Shown here in pieces: positions 25,257-33,128 of a DNA stretch of 64,000 bases. The stretch is from Alistipes communis. Lineage in GTDB: Bacteria; Bacteroidota; Bacteroidia; Bacteroidales; Rikenellaceae. Within the stretch, counting starts at the first letter, position 1. Each line of letters starts with the position of its first letter. The notes below the pieces were generated by a model, which did no database searches, had not been told where the DNA came from, and saw only the letters and a list, made by a program, of their open reading frames with translations. The translations under genes were made by a program, and so were the position numbers. The stretch lies in the NCBI RefSeq assembly GCF_006542665.1, contig NZ_AP019735.1, positions 2,852,001-2,916,000 on the forward strand, read 5' to 3'.

Positions 25257-25895
25257 ATGAAAAAAATCGTTCAACTGATTCTTGCCTTGGTGATCGTAGG
25301 TCTGGTATATGTCATCTACGATCAGATTTCGACACCCATCCGTTTTGAAAACGTGAAAAAAGCGAAGGAAGAGGCCGTTATCGAGCGCATCAAGGACATT
25401 CGTACCGCCGAACGTGCGTTCAAGTCCAAATACCAGCATTTTACGGGCGATTTCGATACGCTGATCAATTTCGTTCTCAACGATTCGATCGAGGGTCAGC
25501 GCCGTATCGTCGACGAGGACGACTCGGTGGCCATGGCACAGCTGAAAAAAGCCGGCAAGAAAAATATCGAAACCTTCACGGTAGCCGTTATCGACACGAT
25601 CTTCGCACCGAAGAAGCTTTCGCCCGATCAGGTGAAGAATTTCCGCTACATACCGGGAACGAACAAGCAGGCCGAATTCACGATCGCAGCCGGCATGGTT
25701 ACGACCGAGTCGAAGGTCGTCGTTCCGGTCGTCGAGGTCAAGGCCCCCTACGTGAAGTTCCTCGATACGGTTACGTTCCGTCAGGAAGTGATCAACCTCA
25801 TCAAGGCTCCGGAGGTCGTCGCCTACGACAAGTATCCCGGAATCAAGTTCGGTTCGATGGAGGGTGCGAACAATGAAGCAGGCAACTGGGAGTAA
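25257..25895 (+). CDS. Conserved-looking single-pass membrane protein of unknown function
   Basis: A 212-residue protein with one N-terminal transmembrane helix (about 4-22, VQLILALVIVGLVYVIYDQI) and a soluble, charged remainder that is probably extracytoplasmic. I do not recognise a family motif. The segment after the helix (IKDIRTAERAFKSKYQHFTG) resembles the N-terminal pseudopilin-like helix pattern in which a hydrophobic helix is followed by a long amphipathic helix, but there is no prepilin cleavage site. Its end overlaps the DUF3822 gene by 23 nt, so it heads a three-gene operon ending in rsmD. Confidence 0.75.
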   Translation: MKKIVQLILALVIVGLVYVIYDQISTPIRFENVKKAKEEAVIERIKDIRTAERAFKSKYQHFTGDFDTLINFVLNDSIEGQRRIVDEDDSVAMAQLKKAGKKNIETFTVAVIDTIFAPKKLSPDQVKNFRYIPGTNKQAEFTIAAGMVTTESKVVVPVVEVKAPYVKFLDTVTFRQEVINLIKAPEVVAYDKYPGIKFGSMEGANNEAGNWE

Positions 25896-26475
25896 TTCCG
25901 CGACTCCTTCGAAAGAGATGTCCATCCGGCTTCGGTCGGGTGGACATTCTTTTCCGAAAGAGCTGCCGGCAGAGTATGCAGCTGCCGACCGCGTCGTATG
26001 TTCGGTACTGACGCACAAAACGCTGTTGGTACCGGCCGAGGTCTTCGAACGGGAATCGGCTCCGAACTACCTTGCGCTGGCGGGGCTCGGCTGTGCGGAG
26101 ACGGAGTGTGCGGTATACAGCGATCCGCAACGGCAGCAGATCGCCGTAATGGCCGTCGACAAGGAGTGCCGCCGTCAATTGGCCGAGACGGCGGGCGATC
26201 GGGTGACCTTTACCTCTCCGCTGCTGTTTCAGCCGAAATTTGCGGGACAGGGCGCATGGCTGATCCATACCGACGGGCTGCTCTACATAAAGATTTACGA
26301 CAACGTGCTGCGGCTGGCCGAAGTGGTACGGGCGCAGGGGACGGCCGACGTCCTCTATTACCTCGGCCGGCTCGACCGGACGTTTCCGCTCAAAACCTAT
26401 CCGCTCTGCCTGTCGGGAAGCGACACGCTGGCCCGCCAGTTGCGGAAGTATTTCAGGGATGTACGATGCGAATAA
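25873..26475 (+). CDS. DUF3822-family protein
   Basis: A 200-residue cytosolic protein (start ATG 25873; a GTG at 25864 and an ATG at 25918 are also in frame). The sequence is of the type annotated as DUF3822, which in Bacteroidetes is repeatedly found directly upstream of rsmD; here the rsmD start lies 10 nt inside its 3' end. The fold of the family is reported to resemble actin-like/ASKHA domains, but no function is known. The position makes a role in ribosome assembly or expression control of RsmD possible (inference). Confidence 0.7.
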   Translation: MKQATGSNSATPSKEMSIRLRSGGHSFPKELPAEYAAADRVVCSVLTHKTLLVPAEVFERESAPNYLALAGLGCAETECAVYSDPQRQQIAVMAVDKECRRQLAETAGDRVTFTSPLLFQPKFAGQGAWLIHTDGLLYIKIYDNVLRLAEVVRAQGTADVLYYLGRLDRTFPLKTYPLCLSGSDTLARQLRKYFRDVRCE

Positions 26476-26999
26476 TCAGCGGCAGATACAAGGGTAGGGC
26501 GATCAACCCTCCGAAGAATTTGCGGGCGCGTCCCACGACGGACTTCGCCAAGGAGAACCTTTTCAACGTCCTGACCAATCTGGTCGATTTCGAACAGTGC
26601 GACGTACTCGACCTCTTCTCTGGCACGGGATCGATCAGCTACGAATTCGCTTCGCGCGGCGCTCGCAGCGTCACGGCAGTCGAAATCAACGCCGTGCACT
26701 ACAACTTCATCCGGCAGACGGCGCGGGAGCTGGGATGCGAAACGATCTATCCAGTCAAGGCCAACGCCTTTCTCTACCTGAAAAGCTGCCCGAAACAGTT
26801 CGACATCGTCTTCTCCGACGCCCCGTACGATTTGGAAGGCAGCGGGGAAATCGTCCGGCTGGTGCTGGACAACGGGTTGTTGCGCGAAGGCGGTCTGCTG
26901 ATCTTCGAACACTCCCGTAACATGGATTTTTCGGATCGAGACGCTTTCTGGCAATTAAGAAGTTACGGCAGCGTGCAATTTTCTTTCTTCAAAAAATAA
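26466..26999 (+). CDS. rsmD: 16S rRNA (guanine966-N2)-methyltransferase RsmD
   Basis: A 177-residue SAM-dependent methyltransferase that modifies G966 in the 30S subunit. The N-terminal MRIISGRYKGRAI and RPTTDFAKENLFNVL segments are diagnostic; the SAM-binding loop is LDLFSGTGSISYEF and the acidic VEIN follows. The catalytic motif IV reads SDAPYD (118-121) instead of the usual DPPY. That is a substitution at the second position of a normally invariant motif, so it may be lineage-specific or may affect activity. The gene overlaps DUF3822 by 10 nt. Confidence 0.93.
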   Translation: MRIISGRYKGRAINPPKNLRARPTTDFAKENLFNVLTNLVDFEQCDVLDLFSGTGSISYEFASRGARSVTAVEINAVHYNFIRQTARELGCETIYPVKANAFLYLKSCPKQFDIVFSDAPYDLEGSGEIVRLVLDNGLLREGGLLIFEHSRNMDFSDRDAFWQLRSYGSVQFSFFKK

Positions 27000-27030
27000 A
27001 GGGAAGTATTGTATTTTCGAAAATTTGTAC

Positions 27031-27038
27031 TACCTTTG
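27031..27038 (+). promoter_or_regulatory. -7 promoter box of the first tRNA-Asp
   Basis: TACCTTTG, 18 nt before the mature 5' end. The same box precedes the second tRNA-Asp. The -33 element is weak (ATTG at 27008-27011). Confidence 0.55.
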
Positions 27039-27056
27039 CATTCGCAATCAGCAAAA

Positions 27057-27130
27057 GGTGTGTTAGTTCAGCTGGTTAGAATACGTGCCTGTCACGCACG
27101 GGGTCAGGGGTTCGAGTCCCCTACACACCG
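27057..27130 (+). tRNA. tRNA-Asp (GTC), copy 1
   Basis: A 74-nt cloverleaf: acceptor stem GGTGTGT with ACACACC, discriminator G at 27130, anticodon arm CGTGC-CTGTCAC-GCACG giving GTC, T-arm AGGGG/CCCCT. It is nearly identical to the copy at 31241, differing only in one acceptor-stem base pair. Confidence 0.97.
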
Positions 27131-27136
27131 CTTGAA

Positions 27137-27170
27137 AAGATACCCTGATCTATTCGATCAGGGTATCTTT
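27137..27170 (+). terminator. Terminator after tRNA-Asp copy 1
   Basis: A 12-bp perfect stem (27139-27150 with 27156-27167) with a 5-nt loop, flanked by AAAAG on the left and TTT on the right. Confidence 0.8.
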
Positions 27171-27431
27171 ATACCTGTCAATCAAAATTCCGCATCTTCC
27201 CGTATCGAAATTCGACATCGCACAGCGCCGGCATCCCCGATACGCCATGTGGTGGCGGGGCACGACGGTTCCGCCGCCGGAAAATAGCAATACCGGTCGA
27301 AACGGACGTCGATGTATCAAGGGATTTCGGCGGACAGACTTTCGTCCGATCCCGAACCGGTCAAGCGGAGCGGAATGTTTTTTTCATGCCGCATCCATTC
27401 TCTCGACGCAAAAACTTTTTATCTTTGCAAT

Positions 27432-29117
27432 GTGACAAATTTCCGGAAACTGATATTTTTCTCTGTCCTCGCGATTGTCCGTAACGGTATGGCGGCGCCA
27501 CCCGACACGAACATCGATTCTTTGATCGAATACGCCGCTGCCCAAAGCCGAAAGGGGAACTTCGAAGAAGTGGTCGCTGCCGCCGGCCGCCTGCGCGCCC
27601 TCGGACGAATGGGAGACGACAAAGCCCGTTTGTATGGCCTGATCTACACCGGACACGTATTGGCGCGCGAAGTGAACGATTCCGTAAAACTCTATTACGG
27701 CAGAGCACGTGATCTGGCCCTCGCAGCGAAGGATTATCGGGCGCTGACCGCGATCGACAACGCGTTGGCCATCTACACTTCGGAGATGGAGATGAACTAT
27801 CTCGGCGGGCTTTCCTATTTCATGGAAGCGCTCAAATACGCCGAACTGAGTCCCGACAAACAGGCCTATCCGGTCGTGCTCAATAACATCGCGATGGCGC
27901 ACTACCTGCGCAATGACCCCAATGGGTTGAAGTATTCGCTTCAAGTCGTCGACATCGGAACTGCGAACGGCGATCCGCTGCTCCTCTATTCAGGATCTTT
28001 CGTAACGGCTTATATGTACTACTACTTGCAGGGCGATCCGGCGACGGCTCTCCGGTACATCGAAACGGCGCTCGCTGTCGGCGGAAACTACATCGAGTAT
28101 GCCGAAGCATATAGCCTCTACGCGAATATACTGGCTGGACTCGGTCGTAAAAGCGAGGCGGAACGCTATTACAAACGTGCCGTCGCCCACGTAGGAAGTG
28201 AAAAAAGCAATACGCTGGCTTACCTCAATTATGGAAGTTACCTGATGGCGAACGGTTCGGTCGGTCGGGCCACGTCGGTTCTGGAAAAGGGGCTCGAATT
28301 CGTCAACAAGCGCAACAATGCGTTTTACCGCTACCAGCTCTACGAAAAGCTGTCGGAGGCATACGAATTGGCGGGCAGGCCGCAGAGAGCCCTCGACTAC
28401 TATAAAAAATATCATGCCGAATTCGACAGCATCTTCAATATCGGCCGCGAGCGGGCGATCAACGAACTTCGCGTGCAATATGAATCCGAAAAACAGGAAA
28501 AGGAGTTGCGCGGAAAGGAACTAGACCTGCTGCGTGAAAGACAGAAACTGAACATCACGATTTTCACCGTAGCGGTTCTCGTCGGACTGCTCGCTGCGTT
28601 GTTCATCGCCTACCGTCGTAAAAATCAGCGCTACCGGCAAATCGTCAGACAGCAACACGAACTTATTCAGAAAGAAAAAACGATCAAGGAGCTGTACAGC
28701 CAATCGGAGGGAGGCAGGAAATATACCGTCTCCTCGCTTTCGGACGAAAAGGGGCAAGCGCTGTTTTCGGAATTCGAGAAACTGATGCGAACGGAAAAAA
28801 TCTATCGGAGATCCGATATCACCGTCGATAAGATCGCCGACCGACTCGAAACGAACCGCACCTATTTGTCGAGAGCGATCAACGAGAACAGCGGAATGTC
28901 GTTTTCGCAATACATCAACTCGTGCCGCATCGACGAAGCCCGCCACATCCTCTCTGAAACCGATAACGACATACAGATAAAGGCGCTCGCCTACGAGCTG
29001 GGGTTCGCAACGCCGGAAACATTTTCCGCGACTTTCAAAAGATCGATCGGGATGCTGCCGACCAAATTCCGGAAAGAGATGAGGCGCATGTACAACGACG
29101 CGCAGGAGACGAATTGA
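27432..29117 (+). CDS. Membrane-spanning TPR sensor with cytoplasmic AraC-type HTH domain
   Basis: About 561 residues if translation starts at GTG 27432, which gives a short signal-like N-terminus (FRKLIFFSVLAIVRNGMA); ATGs at 27312 and 27489 are in frame. Residues ~25-360 form tetratricopeptide repeats, one transmembrane helix follows (IFTVAVLVGLLAALFIAY), then a coiled-coil linker and a C-terminal AraC-type double HTH (DITVDKIADRLETNRTYLSR and IKALAYELGFATPETFSATF). The layout puts the TPR part in the periplasm and the DNA-binding part in the cytosol, a one-component transmembrane regulator common in Bacteroidetes. The fimbrillin-like gene 138 nt downstream is the likely target. TATCTTTG at 27420-27427 lies just before the GTG. 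Confidence 0.82.
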   Translation: MTNFRKLIFFSVLAIVRNGMAAPPDTNIDSLIEYAAAQSRKGNFEEVVAAAGRLRALGRMGDDKARLYGLIYTGHVLAREVNDSVKLYYGRARDLALAAKDYRALTAIDNALAIYTSEMEMNYLGGLSYFMEALKYAELSPDKQAYPVVLNNIAMAHYLRNDPNGLKYSLQVVDIGTANGDPLLLYSGSFVTAYMYYYLQGDPATALRYIETALAVGGNYIEYAEAYSLYANILAGLGRKSEAERYYKRAVAHVGSEKSNTLAYLNYGSYLMANGSVGRATSVLEKGLEFVNKRNNAFYRYQLYEKLSEAYELAGRPQRALDYYKKYHAEFDSIFNIGRERAINELRVQYESEKQEKELRGKELDLLRERQKLNITIFTVAVLVGLLAALFIAYRRKNQRYRQIVRQQHELIQKEKTIKELYSQSEGGRKYTVSSLSDEKGQALFSEFEKLMRTEKIYRRSDITVDKIADRLETNRTYLSRAINENSGMSFSQYINSCRIDEARHILSETDNDIQIKALAYELGFATPETFSATFKRSIGMLPTKFRKEMRRMYNDAQETN

Positions 29118-29181
29118 TCGTCGGCGGGAACGGGATTCCACGCCGCGAAACATCAATTTACGTTTCCCGACGTCGAATCCG

Positions 29182-29213
29182 TTTGCGCGTTTCCGCACGG
29201 CGGTCTAATTTTG
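29182..29213 (+). promoter_or_regulatory. Promoter of the fimbrillin-like lipoprotein gene
   Basis: TTTG (29182-29185) and TAATTTTG (29206-29213), spaced 20 nt, about 42 nt before the ATG. It shows that the gene has its own transcript downstream of the AraC-type regulator. Confidence 0.7.
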
Positions 29214-29255
29214 TGTCGACAGCATTAAGTTATCCATAATAATTCCGTTTCTGCT

Positions 29256-31082
29256 ATGACGACGCAACTCTTCCTCAAAAGGTTTTTCTTGCTGACAGCG
29301 CTTGTCGCTCTGACTTTGCCCCAGGGATGCGGCGACGATGATCCCGTCGATGATCCCGCTTCCAATACGAACACAGAACCGCAGCCTACGCCGGAACCGG
29401 AACCAGAACCGGAGCGACATGCCATAGAGTTTGCTCCTTCGTTCTCCGGTGCGACCGGCCATTCGCAGATCGGGGTATTCGCCTTCGATACGAGTACGAA
29501 GTGGGATGAATGGGCGCAGCCCGACCTCATGCACGACATACGGGTCGAAAAGGATGGGAGCGGCGTCTGGAACTACGATCCGATCGTGTATTGGCCGTCG
29601 GACGGATCCTTCGATTTCTCGTTCATGGCCTATGCTCCTTATGCAACGGCATCCAACGGACTTTCGGTCAGCGACGCATCTCATGTCGGAGCTCCCGTTC
29701 TGCGCTACGAAATGCCTTCGGCCACCGACTGTCATACCGATATTTGTCTTGCGACTCCGGTTCTGGATATCCGGAATCGCCAAGAAGCGGTCGGATTGGA
29801 GTTTCGATCCGTCATGTCGAAAATCGGATTCCGGATCAAAGGACAGGGCAACAAGGTTTCGAACATCGCGGTGCGAGGTATCCAGTGGCAGGGTGAAATC
29901 GCATTGAATGCCGACGATCAGGGATCGATGACCTGGACGCAGGTTTTGGACTTCTCGACGACCGAATACCAAGCGAAACTCAACTACGACGAAGGGCATG
30001 ATTACGTGACCGCCACCGAAACCATGACAGACGTGACGGCCAAAGATGGATATCTCTATCTTATTCCTCAGAATATTACCTACAACGCCCGCATCGTTGT
30101 CACCGTCGACGGCGACAAACTCGGCTTTCCCTTCGTAGACATGGCCCAAATACTTCCGGGCAAGGAGTATATCATCGACCTCGAAATTCCGGGAAACAAG
30201 TTGCTCGACTATACGGACAACGCCATGCCGGCATTCCTGCTCGCTCCCACGGATGCGGCCGAAGCGGCCAACATCGACTGGAACGATGCGAAAGCGGCAT
30301 GTGAAGCCTCCGGATATCGGCTGCCCACTTATAACGAAGGGCTGATGACGCTCTTTTACATGAACGGCATCGAGGGCAATAATCTCCGTTTCGCTTCCTA
30401 CTGGACATCGACCACCTCGCTGGAAGATCCGACCGGAGAAAGCGCAATGGGGTACAACATCATGCCTTGGATGGGGCTTTACATGCCGAAAGCAGGCATA
30501 ACGGCCGCACGATGCGTCAAAGACGTGCCTGAGGGAGGCAAGAAATATCCCTATGTCGATTCAACGCTTCCCGACGGTCCTGTCATCGTATCGCGTGACA
30601 ACGACGGCGGTGTGATCCCTTCGGCTTTCAATGTGCTATACGATGCTGAGCGTCCGGTATTCCACGAGAATTGGACCACGACTCCGGATCACGACGGCAA
30701 CACCGATGCCGATCGGATCTCCCGAAAGCTGCAAGTCGCCAATACGGACGCGACCGCAGGAAAAGTCGTATGGAGCGGATTCTCGTGTCCCGAAGGTTGG
30801 CGGAAACCTACCATGATGGAGATGGCGCTTATCTTCACGATGGGCGGAGCGCCCGAAAGTTCCTACGGTGCCGACAATGCGCCCGTAACCGAAACGCCGT
30901 TATACAAGGTGGAAGGATTCACTCCGTTGAATGCCGACTACTATTGGGTAGCCAGCATGTCCGCCGGACGTGGCGGCCGAAATCCGGCGACATGGTCATT
31001 CGGCCCGACGCCCCGCAGCGGTCTCGGAACCATCGTAGGCCCCGATGCCAACTACGTGCGATGCGTTCGGGACATCGAATAA
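29256..31082 (+). CDS. Fimbrillin-family lipoprotein with tandem C-terminal FISUMP-like modules
   Basis: A 608-residue protein. The N-terminus is a lipoprotein signal (LTALVALTLPQGC, Cys at about 25), followed by an acidic Pro/Glu linker. Residues ~50-330 look like a fimbrillin (Mfa/FimA-like) beta-sandwich (GVFAFDTSTKW, FMAYAPYA, YLYLIPQNITY). The C-terminal part has two related modules of the Fibrobacter-succinogenes-major-paralogue type: one with AKAACEASGYRLPTYNEG to AARCVKDV, one with GFSCPEGWRKPTMMEM to YVRCVRDIE. It is likely a surface adhesin or fimbrial tip protein, with assembly dependent on lipoprotein maturation. It has its own promoter and follows the TPR/AraC regulator. No anchor or usher-like gene is next to it. 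Confidence 0.75.
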   Translation: MTTQLFLKRFFLLTALVALTLPQGCGDDDPVDDPASNTNTEPQPTPEPEPEPERHAIEFAPSFSGATGHSQIGVFAFDTSTKWDEWAQPDLMHDIRVEKDGSGVWNYDPIVYWPSDGSFDFSFMAYAPYATASNGLSVSDASHVGAPVLRYEMPSATDCHTDICLATPVLDIRNRQEAVGLEFRSVMSKIGFRIKGQGNKVSNIAVRGIQWQGEIALNADDQGSMTWTQVLDFSTTEYQAKLNYDEGHDYVTATETMTDVTAKDGYLYLIPQNITYNARIVVTVDGDKLGFPFVDMAQILPGKEYIIDLEIPGNKLLDYTDNAMPAFLLAPTDAAEAANIDWNDAKAACEASGYRLPTYNEGLMTLFYMNGIEGNNLRFASYWTSTTSLEDPTGESAMGYNIMPWMGLYMPKAGITAARCVKDVPEGGKKYPYVDSTLPDGPVIVSRDNDGGVIPSAFNVLYDAERPVFHENWTTTPDHDGNTDADRISRKLQVANTDATAGKVVWSGFSCPEGWRKPTMMEMALIFTMGGAPESSYGADNAPVTETPLYKVEGFTPLNADYYWVASMSAGRGGRNPATWSFGPTPRSGLGTIVGPDANYVRCVRDIE

Positions 31083-31190
31083 CCGCGGTTGCCAACATAC
31101 CCGCCCTGCCCGTAACTCCTTCGAGAATCGGGCGGGGCGGTTTGCAAAGCAGCGGAAAATCGACGAAGCACGGATCGGAGCACAAAAATA

Positions 31191-31221
31191 TTTGCATTTT
31201 CGAATTTTTGTATTACCTTTG
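31191..31221 (+). promoter_or_regulatory. Promoter of the second tRNA-Asp
   Basis: TTTG (31191-31194) and TACCTTTG (31214-31221) with a 19-nt spacer, 19 nt before the tRNA. Confidence 0.75.
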
Positions 31222-31240
31222 CACTCGCAATGAACAAAAC

Positions 31241-31314
31241 GGTGCGTTAGTTCAGCTGGTTAGAATACGTGCCTGTCACGCACGGGGTCAGGGGTTCGAG
31301 TCCCCTACGCACCG
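31241..31314 (+). tRNA. tRNA-Asp (GTC), copy 2
   Basis: A 74-nt cloverleaf, same as copy 1 except for one compensatory change in the acceptor stem (GGTGCGT with ACGCACC instead of GGTGTGT with ACACACC). Anticodon GTC, discriminator G at 31314. Confidence 0.97.
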
Positions 31315-31320
31315 CCAGAA

Positions 31321-31364
31321 GAGACACGGAAGAATTCCATCCAATTCTTCCGTGTCTTTCATTT
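31321..31364 (+). terminator. Terminator after tRNA-Asp copy 2
   Basis: A 15-bp perfect stem (31322-31336 with 31343-31357) with a 6-nt loop, then TTTCATTT. The hairpin differs from that of copy 1, so only the tRNA and promoter were duplicated or kept. Confidence 0.85.
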
Positions 31365-31669
31365 AGAACGATTCCTAATCCCATCTTGTCTTCCAACACG
31401 AAATCCGCAATTCTAAAAAGATACAGCTTTTGTAAGGATTTCTGAGACACTGCTAAATCAACCGAGTCTTATCGCCGGCAGAACGGCTGCCGCCATACCG
31501 TCAGCGGGTGGGTGCGACCGACGCCTCGGCTGCATGAAAATTTCGTGCAGTAAACAATCGGCAGGCTCATCGGTTCGCCTTTGCAGGGAACAACTGCCCG
31601 TCGGCGTACCGATCAATTCCACGAACACCAACCGGCTCTTGCAGGATTCGAACGAGATCTCAGGATCGG
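31365..31669. other. Intergenic stretch without a convincing gene
   Basis: About 300 nt. On the minus strand a frame is open for about 70 codons (31667 down to 31458) right after the stop of the 31670 gene, but it has no early Met and its residues (many Arg, Pro and Cys) match nothing I recognise. It may be a gene remnant. Confidence 0.4.
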
Positions 31670-32350
31670 TCAGTTGACCACATCTTTGCCCTGATAATCC
31701 GAGAAACGCTGCGAGAGATACTCCGCTTCCCGCTGGCGGCGAAGCTCCCGGTGGAACTCTTCGAGCGCCTCGTTATAACGCCGCGTATGCTCGGCCACGG
31801 AGAATTTGAGGATACGGATATAGGAATCGAAAAACCCGGCGAATTCGCTTTTCCGGCATTGCAGACATTCGATCGAGAAGAGAACGGCTTCGGGGCGCAG
31901 CAAGATTTTGACCATCCGTGTCGAACTCATCACCTCCTGCGCCATACGTGTCATCAACTCGTCGTTCAGCTCCGAACGTTTGCGTCCGAACCCGATATGC
32001 AATTCGAAGTAGTGCTCTTTGATATGAAGTACATACTTCATGTTGTCGAGCAGAAACAACACGTCGCCGTCGGCATCCTCCTCGGGATCGAGGCCGCGCG
32101 CTTTCAGAAACGACAGCACCCAGCGGCGGGAAAGGAGTTGCCGCTTCCGGTATTCGCGGTATCCCAACGCGGTGCCGACACCGATCAGAAGCACGACCGC
32201 CGCTCCCCCGAAAACGGCAGCGACCGGCCCCGAACCCGAACAGGCGGCCGCCAACGCCGCCGCTACCAGAAATACGACGGCGAAATGCGCTCGGTATCTT
32301 TTGAGCCGCGCACGAAATATTTGAAAACGAGATGCAACCGACTGTTCCAT
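31670..32350 (-). CDS. Two-helix membrane protein of unknown function
   Basis: A 226-residue protein with two adjacent transmembrane helices (about 22-37 and 44-64) near the N-terminus and a cytoplasmic C-terminal domain of about 160 residues that ends in a charged, probably coiled-coil helix (TRRYNEALEEFHRELRRQRE). I do not recognise a family. The soluble part includes an unusual pair of Cys (ECLQC). ATG at 32350 has a -7 box 21 nt upstream. It is a single gene on its own transcript. Confidence 0.7.
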   Translation of the reverse strand: MEQSVASRFQIFRARLKRYRAHFAVVFLVAAALAAACSGSGPVAAVFGGAAVVLLIGVGTALGYREYRKRQLLSRRWVLSFLKARGLDPEEDADGDVLFLLDNMKYVLHIKEHYFELHIGFGRKRSELNDELMTRMAQEVMSSTRMVKILLRPEAVLFSIECLQCRKSEFAGFFDSYIRILKFSVAEHTRRYNEALEEFHRELRRQREAEYLSQRFSDYQGKDVVN

Positions 32351-32370
32351 TACAATTCGGGGATTGCTTG

Positions 32371-32378
32371 CAAATATA
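32371..32378 (-). promoter_or_regulatory. -7 promoter box of the 31670-32350 gene
   Basis: TATATTTG on the minus strand, 20 nt before the ATG. It directly abuts the udk terminator, so two functions are packed in about 40 nt. Confidence 0.5.
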
Positions 32379-32380
32379 GC

Positions 32381-32409
32381 AAAAAAGAGACCGATCGTGA
32401 AAGGATCGG
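32381..32409 (-). terminator. Terminator after udk
   Basis: Read on the minus strand a 6-bp stem (CCGATC/GATCGG) is followed by TCTCTTTTTT. Confidence 0.7.
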
Positions 32410-32435
32410 CCCCGAATTTTCAGCCGAACGCCCGA

Positions 32436-33056
32436 TCACTTCGCGGCGATCAGCGACCGGATATTCTGAATGAGCATGGCCACGGCCACCGAGTTGAATC
32501 CGCCTTCGGGAATGATGACGTCGGCATACTTCTTCGACGGTTCGACGAACTCCTCGTGCATCGGCTTGACGGTGGTGATATACTGATTGATGACCGACTC
32601 CATCGTCCGGCCGCGTTCGCAGACGTCGCGCAGGATGCGGCGCGCCAGGCGCACGTCGGCATCCGTATCGACATAGACCTTGATGTCCATCAACTCGCGC
32701 AGGGCCTTGTTCTCGAAGATCAGGATGCCGTCGACGATGATTACTTTCGATGGCTTCACGGCGACCGTCTCGGGCAGACGGTCGTGCTCGACGAACGAAT
32801 AGACCGGATGCGAAATCGGCACATTGTTTTTCAGCGCACGGATATGTTCCACCATCATGTGGGTGTCGAACGCCTGCGGGTGATCGTAATTGAGCTTCGT
32901 GCGCTCCTCGTAGGTCAGTTCGGGATGCGCCTTGTAGTAGTAGTCGTGGCACAGCGTGGCGACGTCGTCGTCCTTGAACGCCTCCTGCAACCGCTTGACG
33001 AGCGTACTCTTGCCGGAACCCGTTCCGCCGGCAACGCCGATGATCGTAACGTCCAT
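32436..33056 (-). CDS. udk: Uridine kinase
   Basis: A 206-residue cytosolic kinase that phosphorylates uridine and cytidine in pyrimidine salvage. Walker A is GVAGGTGSGKST at 7-18; the YYKAHPELTYEER segment and VDGILIFENKAL (Walker B-like) are characteristic of the uridine kinase/phosphoribulokinase family, and DTDADVRLARRILRD forms the lid with substrate contacts. Length is normal. It follows gyrB on the same strand, but the hairpin between them suggests separate transcripts. Confidence 0.95.
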   Translation of the reverse strand: MDVTIIGVAGGTGSGKSTLVKRLQEAFKDDDVATLCHDYYYKAHPELTYEERTKLNYDHPQAFDTHMMVEHIRALKNNVPISHPVYSFVEHDRLPETVAVKPSKVIIVDGILIFENKALRELMDIKVYVDTDADVRLARRILRDVCERGRTMESVINQYITTVKPMHEEFVEPSKKYADVIIPEGGFNSVAVAMLIQNIRSLIAAK

Positions 33057-33083
33057 GATAAAATCGTTTATTGAGGGTCATAC

Positions 33084-33120
33084 AAAAGAGGAGCCGCCCC
33101 GCAGGGGCAACTCCTCCTTT
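33084..33120 (-). terminator. Terminator after gyrB
   Basis: On the minus strand a long stem, GGAGGAG paired with CTCCTC around an inner GCCCC/GGGGC stem (two mismatched positions between), is followed by TTTTG. It separates gyrB from udk. Confidence 0.75.
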
Positions 33121-33128
33121 CAATCGGA

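Noticed and set aside
31458..31667. A 70-codon minus-strand open stretch after the 31670 gene
   Set aside because: No start codon near its beginning and no recognisable protein; left as a possible remnant only.
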